Assembly: GCA_036897485.1 (NCBI GenBank)
Contig: JAYMTF010001360.1
Coordinates: 1-23,909, forward strand
Source of the DNA: Pelargonium nanum
Taxonomy: Eukaryota > Streptophyta > Magnoliopsida > Geraniales > Geraniaceae
DNA length: 23,909 nt
Direction of reading: 5' to 3'
This document shows, piece by piece, positions 21,533 to 23,909 of this stretch (the first letter of the stretch is position 1; each line of letters starts with the position of its first letter). The position numbers were made by a program, and so were the translations under genes. Under the pieces are notes generated by a model, which saw nothing but the letters and a program-made list of their open reading frames with translations, ran no database searches and had not been told where the DNA came from.

Positions 21533-21614
21533 AGAGCATCTAAATGCACAAACAATTAGGTGTCAGCAGTAAAAGAGCGTATAAGTGCACAAATATTTAG
21601 GTGTCAACACAAAA
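21533..21614. repeat. Tandem duplication, two 41-bp units
   Basis: Units 21533-21573 and 21574-21614 share AGAGC, then AGTGCAC or ATGCAC, then TTAGGTGTCA at matching offsets. Identity is roughly three quarters by eye. It is a simple local duplication with no sign of coding. Confidence 0.75.
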
Positions 21615-21754
21615 AACTATGTGGGAGAGTGAATCAAGAATTGAATCTCTGTTTGTGCACCTAGATTTTCTCCAAGGCTTTTTCCGTTTGAGTTTTAATC
21701 ATATGATTTTAAAAGGGGAAAATTCCTCACTTTCATTGATCAGATTATTACTAA

Positions 21755-21890
21755 AATTTAGGGCATAGAACTTGAGTACATGCATTATTTGTGACTTGAG
21801 TGAGTCAATCATATACTCATTTTGAATGAAATGAAGAAATGCAAGAGTTGGAGTGGACTCACAGGCTTTGTTGTCAAGTATTTTCAATCC
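21755..21890. repeat. Dispersed duplicated segment, copy 2
   Basis: Same anchors as copy 1 at 20340-20490. It lacks copy 1's insert of about 50 bp but has about 24 extra bases before GGAGTGGACTCAC. The minus strand is open across it (codons reading KACESTPTLAFLHF then YMIDSLKSQI), which may be chance or a remnant of a duplicated gene fragment. Confidence 0.65.
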
Positions 21891-22189
21891 TGTTCTTGCA
21901 ACTTGGGTAACCAAATATATATAGAACATGTAACACTTTGAGCATAAAAGACAAAATGTAGCAGTCATCTTTGTTACTGCCAATAACTATGTACATTTAT
22001 AATGCAATAGCAAAGATGACCTGAAATCTAATAAACCTCACAAGACAAATGAGTTAAGGAAATCCAATAATTTTACACAATTAGAAGTAGCTCTTATTCT
22101 GCAGGAGCTTCATTGAGAATTAGTATGTTCATGGCTAAAGCCAGATGAGCTTGAGCCAATGGTTAAGAGAGTAATGCTGCAGAGATCGA

Positions 22190-22945
22190 CTTGACAGTGA
22201 ATAGACCTTGAAAATTGTACATTAAGGGTTCTGACATTGAAAATTGTACTGTGTATCCTTCTAGGAAGAGGATGGTGTCATAAGCAAATGGTAGATGAGA
22301 GATAGAGCATGAAAGACTTGGTGTGATGCCTGGAAAGAGATTAATGTTGTTGGTAATTCCTTATTCAAGGAAGAGATGGAGACTATCTTTCAGCTACAAT
22401 ATTGTAGAGGAATGGTGATAAAGGTGCTATCCTTGTGGAAGAATCTGAAATAGGAGAGCCACTCATGAGTACTAGAATGGAGATGGTTGCATTGGGACAA
22501 CTATGAATCCACTGTCTCTATTTGAAGCCAAACCATATGTATGCTATGAAGAGATGTCCAATAATCAAATGCTTTTTCAAAATCTAGCTTTAAAATGGCA
22601 GCATTGAGCTTGTTTTTCTTAATTGTTAACTTTGTGAATAATTTCATGAGACAATCTCCTCATCAGTAAAGAAAACTTCCAAGGTTTTATCTCACCTGGT
22701 GATATGGATTTGAAGTTCAGGCCTTTTATGAAAGGTCTAGTGAAAGGTTCAACTGTGATTCTTATAGAGATGGTTTTGAGTCATTGTCTTGACTGTATGA
22801 GGATATCAGAGATCCATTGATTGCCTTGTCAAAGGCATGGAAGGTGATTCATCTATGAATCAACTTGGTCTTTTTGTCCCCTTGCAGGAGCCAAATGATC
22901 CTTGCCTTTTGCCTCCATATAATGAGGCTACTTCTTTGGATTAAG
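22190..22945 (-). mobile_element. Decayed L1-type LINE reverse transcriptase fragment
   Basis: Read on the minus strand, the landmarks of a plant non-LTR retrotransposon ORF2 occur in the right order: WRQKARIIWLLQGDKKTKLIH (about 22930-22860), NAAILKLDFEKAFD (about 22605-22563), SCPNATISILV then PLSPFLYNIVAE (about 22505-22395), and LPFAYDTILFLEG (about 22295-22258), the last being a degenerate form of the FADD catalytic box. The frames are interrupted repeatedly and the pieces are closer together than in an intact element, so there are internal deletions. No 5' region, endonuclease or 3' tail was recognised. It is long dead and lies just beyond the dehydrin 3' end. Confidence 0.85.
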
Positions 22946-22984
22946 GACAAGACTAAAGCAAAGCCCAAAATGAGCAAAGCATCA

Positions 22985-22990
22985 TTTATT
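22985..22990 (-). terminator. Polyadenylation signal of the dehydrin gene
   Basis: The minus strand reads AATAAA here, about 150 bp after the dehydrin stop codon, a normal distance for a plant near-upstream element. The 3' untranslated region would then end just before the LINE relic. Confidence 0.5.
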
Positions 22991-23136
22991 GATACAAAAC
23001 AAAGAACAAAAAACTTAAAACCCTCCCTCTATCTCATATGATATCCGAGACTGAGCTGGAGATTACAACCATACTATATAGTAGCTCAGCTCATGCATGT
23101 AAATATATATAAAATAAAATGTGCAGTGGAGTTTAA

Positions 23137-23517
23137 CTAATGCTGTCCTGGAAGCTTCTCCTTGATCTTGTCCATGATTCCCTTCTTCTGGTGGTGCTGT
23201 CCCGTCCCGTAACCTCCTGTAGACGTTGTTGTTGACACACCACTACTATGAGTATGATGATCATTATAAGCTTGCCCATCCTTGTGTCCGCCTGGCAACT
23301 TCTCCTTTATCTTCTGCTTCAGCCCTTTCTTTCTTCTCCCACCATGACCATCATCTTCAGAAGAGCTGGAGCTGGAGCTGGAGCTGCCGGACCGATGAAG
23401 AATGGCATGTCCTCCCCCATGGTGCAACCCAGTTCCTGGAATGCCGGTAGAGGTGCCAAAAGCACCTATACCTGTGCCGAGAGTGTGATTGTCGGCCTGG
23501 TTCTGAAAATGTGCCAT
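23137..23517 (-). CDS. SK2-type dehydrin (LEA group 2), RAB18-like
   Basis: Dehydrins are disordered hydrophilic proteins that protect membranes and enzymes during drought, cold and seed drying, in the cytosol and nucleus. The 126-aa frame has the S-segment HRSGS(9)EDDG at 41-57, the basic RRKKG linker, K-segment 1 ([15 protein letters not shown], 63-77), a Gly/His/Thr-rich spacer, and K-segment 2 ([15 protein letters not shown], 111-125) almost at the end. The N-terminus [16 protein letters not shown] resembles RAB18's MASYQNRPGG, but no Y-segment (DEYGNP) is present, and the protein is shorter than RAB18 (about 186 aa). The reading frame has no intron, although many relatives have one in the S-segment. 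Position next to the PRX72-like gene supports a RAB18 ancestry. No symbol is assigned because the Y-segments are missing. Confidence 0.93.
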   Translation of the reverse strand: MAHFQNQADNHTLGTGIGAFGTSTGIPGTGLHHGGGHAILHRSGSSSSSSSSSEDDGHGGRRKKGLKQKIKEKLPGGHKDGQAYNDHHTHSSGVSTTTSTGGYGTGQHHQKKGIMDKIKEKLPGQH

Positions 23518-23593
23518 CTAGCTCTCTTCTTTATCTGTTCGCTGATTGTTGAAATTCTTGGATGGATTGAAACAGAGAGCAGGACTTGGGACT

Positions 23594-23602
23594 GTATATA
23601 TA
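23594..23602 (-). promoter_or_regulatory. TATA box of the dehydrin gene
   Basis: The sequence reads TATATATA on both strands and lies about 78-85 bp before the dehydrin ATG on the minus strand, a typical plant distance. The ACGT motif cluster lies 50 to 120 bp further upstream. Confidence 0.6.
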
Positions 23603-23647
23603 ACATACCCGAAACAGAGGATTGATCCTGCATGGCGGTGTGTTGCT

Positions 23648-23720
23648 CCACGTGTCATGCCACTGCCACGTAACCGATCTAAATTCCTAAACGTGGAAGC
23701 TGCTGGGAGTTATACGTGTC
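23648..23720 (-). promoter_or_regulatory. ABRE/G-box cluster of the dehydrin promoter
   Basis: Four ACGT cores lie within about 70 bp: CCACGTGTC (23648-23656, a G-box), GCCACGTAA (23665-23673), AAACGTGG (23689-23696) and TACGTGTCC (23713-23721). ACGTG(G/T)C elements bind bZIP ABF/AREB factors, and pairs of them confer abscisic-acid response. The sequence ACCGAT at 23673-23678 is one base from the DRE core. This supports drought- and ABA-induced expression. Confidence 0.75.
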
Positions 23721-23764
23721 CTCAGGAGCCCACACCAAACAACATCATTGTTTTCGTCACATCT

Positions 23765-23909
23765 CAACTTAGTGCTTGTTTGGCTTCCAACAACTTCTAA
23801 AAGCTATGTTTGTTTGCTAATAAAAGTTAGGAGAAGTACTTTTAAATCAAAATACAAAAAAATTAATTCAAAATTAATTTTAAAATGACTAAAATGTACA
23901 TGATTATAA
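23765..23909. other. AT-rich upstream sequence, possible start of a dispersed repeat
   Basis: The sequence around TTAGTGCTTGTTTGGCTTCC, followed by AAAGCTATGTTTGTTTGC and AGAAGTACTTTTAAATC, has the feel of a common plant non-autonomous DNA element. The window ends before a second terminus could be seen. No gene is visible. Confidence 0.25.

Larger units (their letters stand above)
19543..22189. other. Long AT-rich intergenic region
   Basis: No gene is supported. It holds the upstream region of the peroxidase gene, two old copies of one segment (20340-20490 and 21755-21890) and two small local duplications, all listed separately. Several A- or T-homopolymer runs are present. A 94-codon open stretch on the minus strand at 21699-21983 overlaps the second copy but is not recognisable as a known protein. 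Confidence 0.5.

Noticed and set aside
21699-21983. Faint resemblance of a minus-strand frame to a V-ATPase subunit d stretch (STFLEYIRYGHMID).
   Set aside because: Only about a dozen residues look alike and the similarity does not continue on either side, so it is probably chance.

Overview
This is a gene-bearing piece of a eudicot nuclear genome. The evidence is AT-rich DNA with GT-AG introns of about 60 to 1,800 bp, a plant-only gene set (class III peroxidase, PEARLI-4 protein, SK-type dehydrin, plant UBC15/16-like E2, plant folate carrier), a TTTAGGG telomere-type repeat, a Stowaway MITE and a decayed plant L1-type LINE. A rosid is plausible, but the sequence does not settle the species.

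Layout, left to right. Bases 1-3488 hold no gene I can name: a degenerate repeat, some unassigned open frames, then a promoter. 3489-6342 (+) is a complete six-exon ubiquitin-conjugating E2 gene of the UBC15/16/17/18 type, with a Stowaway MITE in its large intron. 6343-7452 is 3' flank plus an orphan exon-like GC-rich segment. 7453-8635 (+) is a four-exon soluble epoxide hydrolase. 8863-14252 (-) is an eleven-exon mitochondrial-carrier-family gene matching plant folate transporter FOLT1; it includes a 21-nt microexon and meets the hydrolase tail to tail. 14253-14704 is a compact shared promoter region. 14705-17301 (+) is a three-exon PEARLI-4 domain gene with a strongly basic N-terminus. 18161-19453 (-) is a four-exon class III peroxidase very like Arabidopsis PRX72. 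19454-23136 is mostly non-genic, with an old duplicated segment, small tandem repeats and a LINE reverse-transcriptase relic. 23137-23517 (-) is a compact SK2 dehydrin whose upstream region is dense in ACGT (ABRE-like) motifs.

No operon-like or novel multi-gene system is visible. The six genes have unrelated jobs: protein ubiquitination, epoxide hydrolysis, folate transport, an unknown PEARLI-4 role, cell-wall peroxidation and dehydration protection. The best large-scale signal is gene order. FOLT1, PRX72-like peroxidase and RAB18-like dehydrin appear in the order I remember for Arabidopsis At5g66380, At5g66390 and At5g66400, so this looks like a conserved block with a PEARLI-4 gene and a LINE relic between its members.

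All exon boundaries were read by eye from splice consensus, frame continuity and remembered homologues. For all five spliced genes the exon lengths sum to an uninterrupted reading frame.
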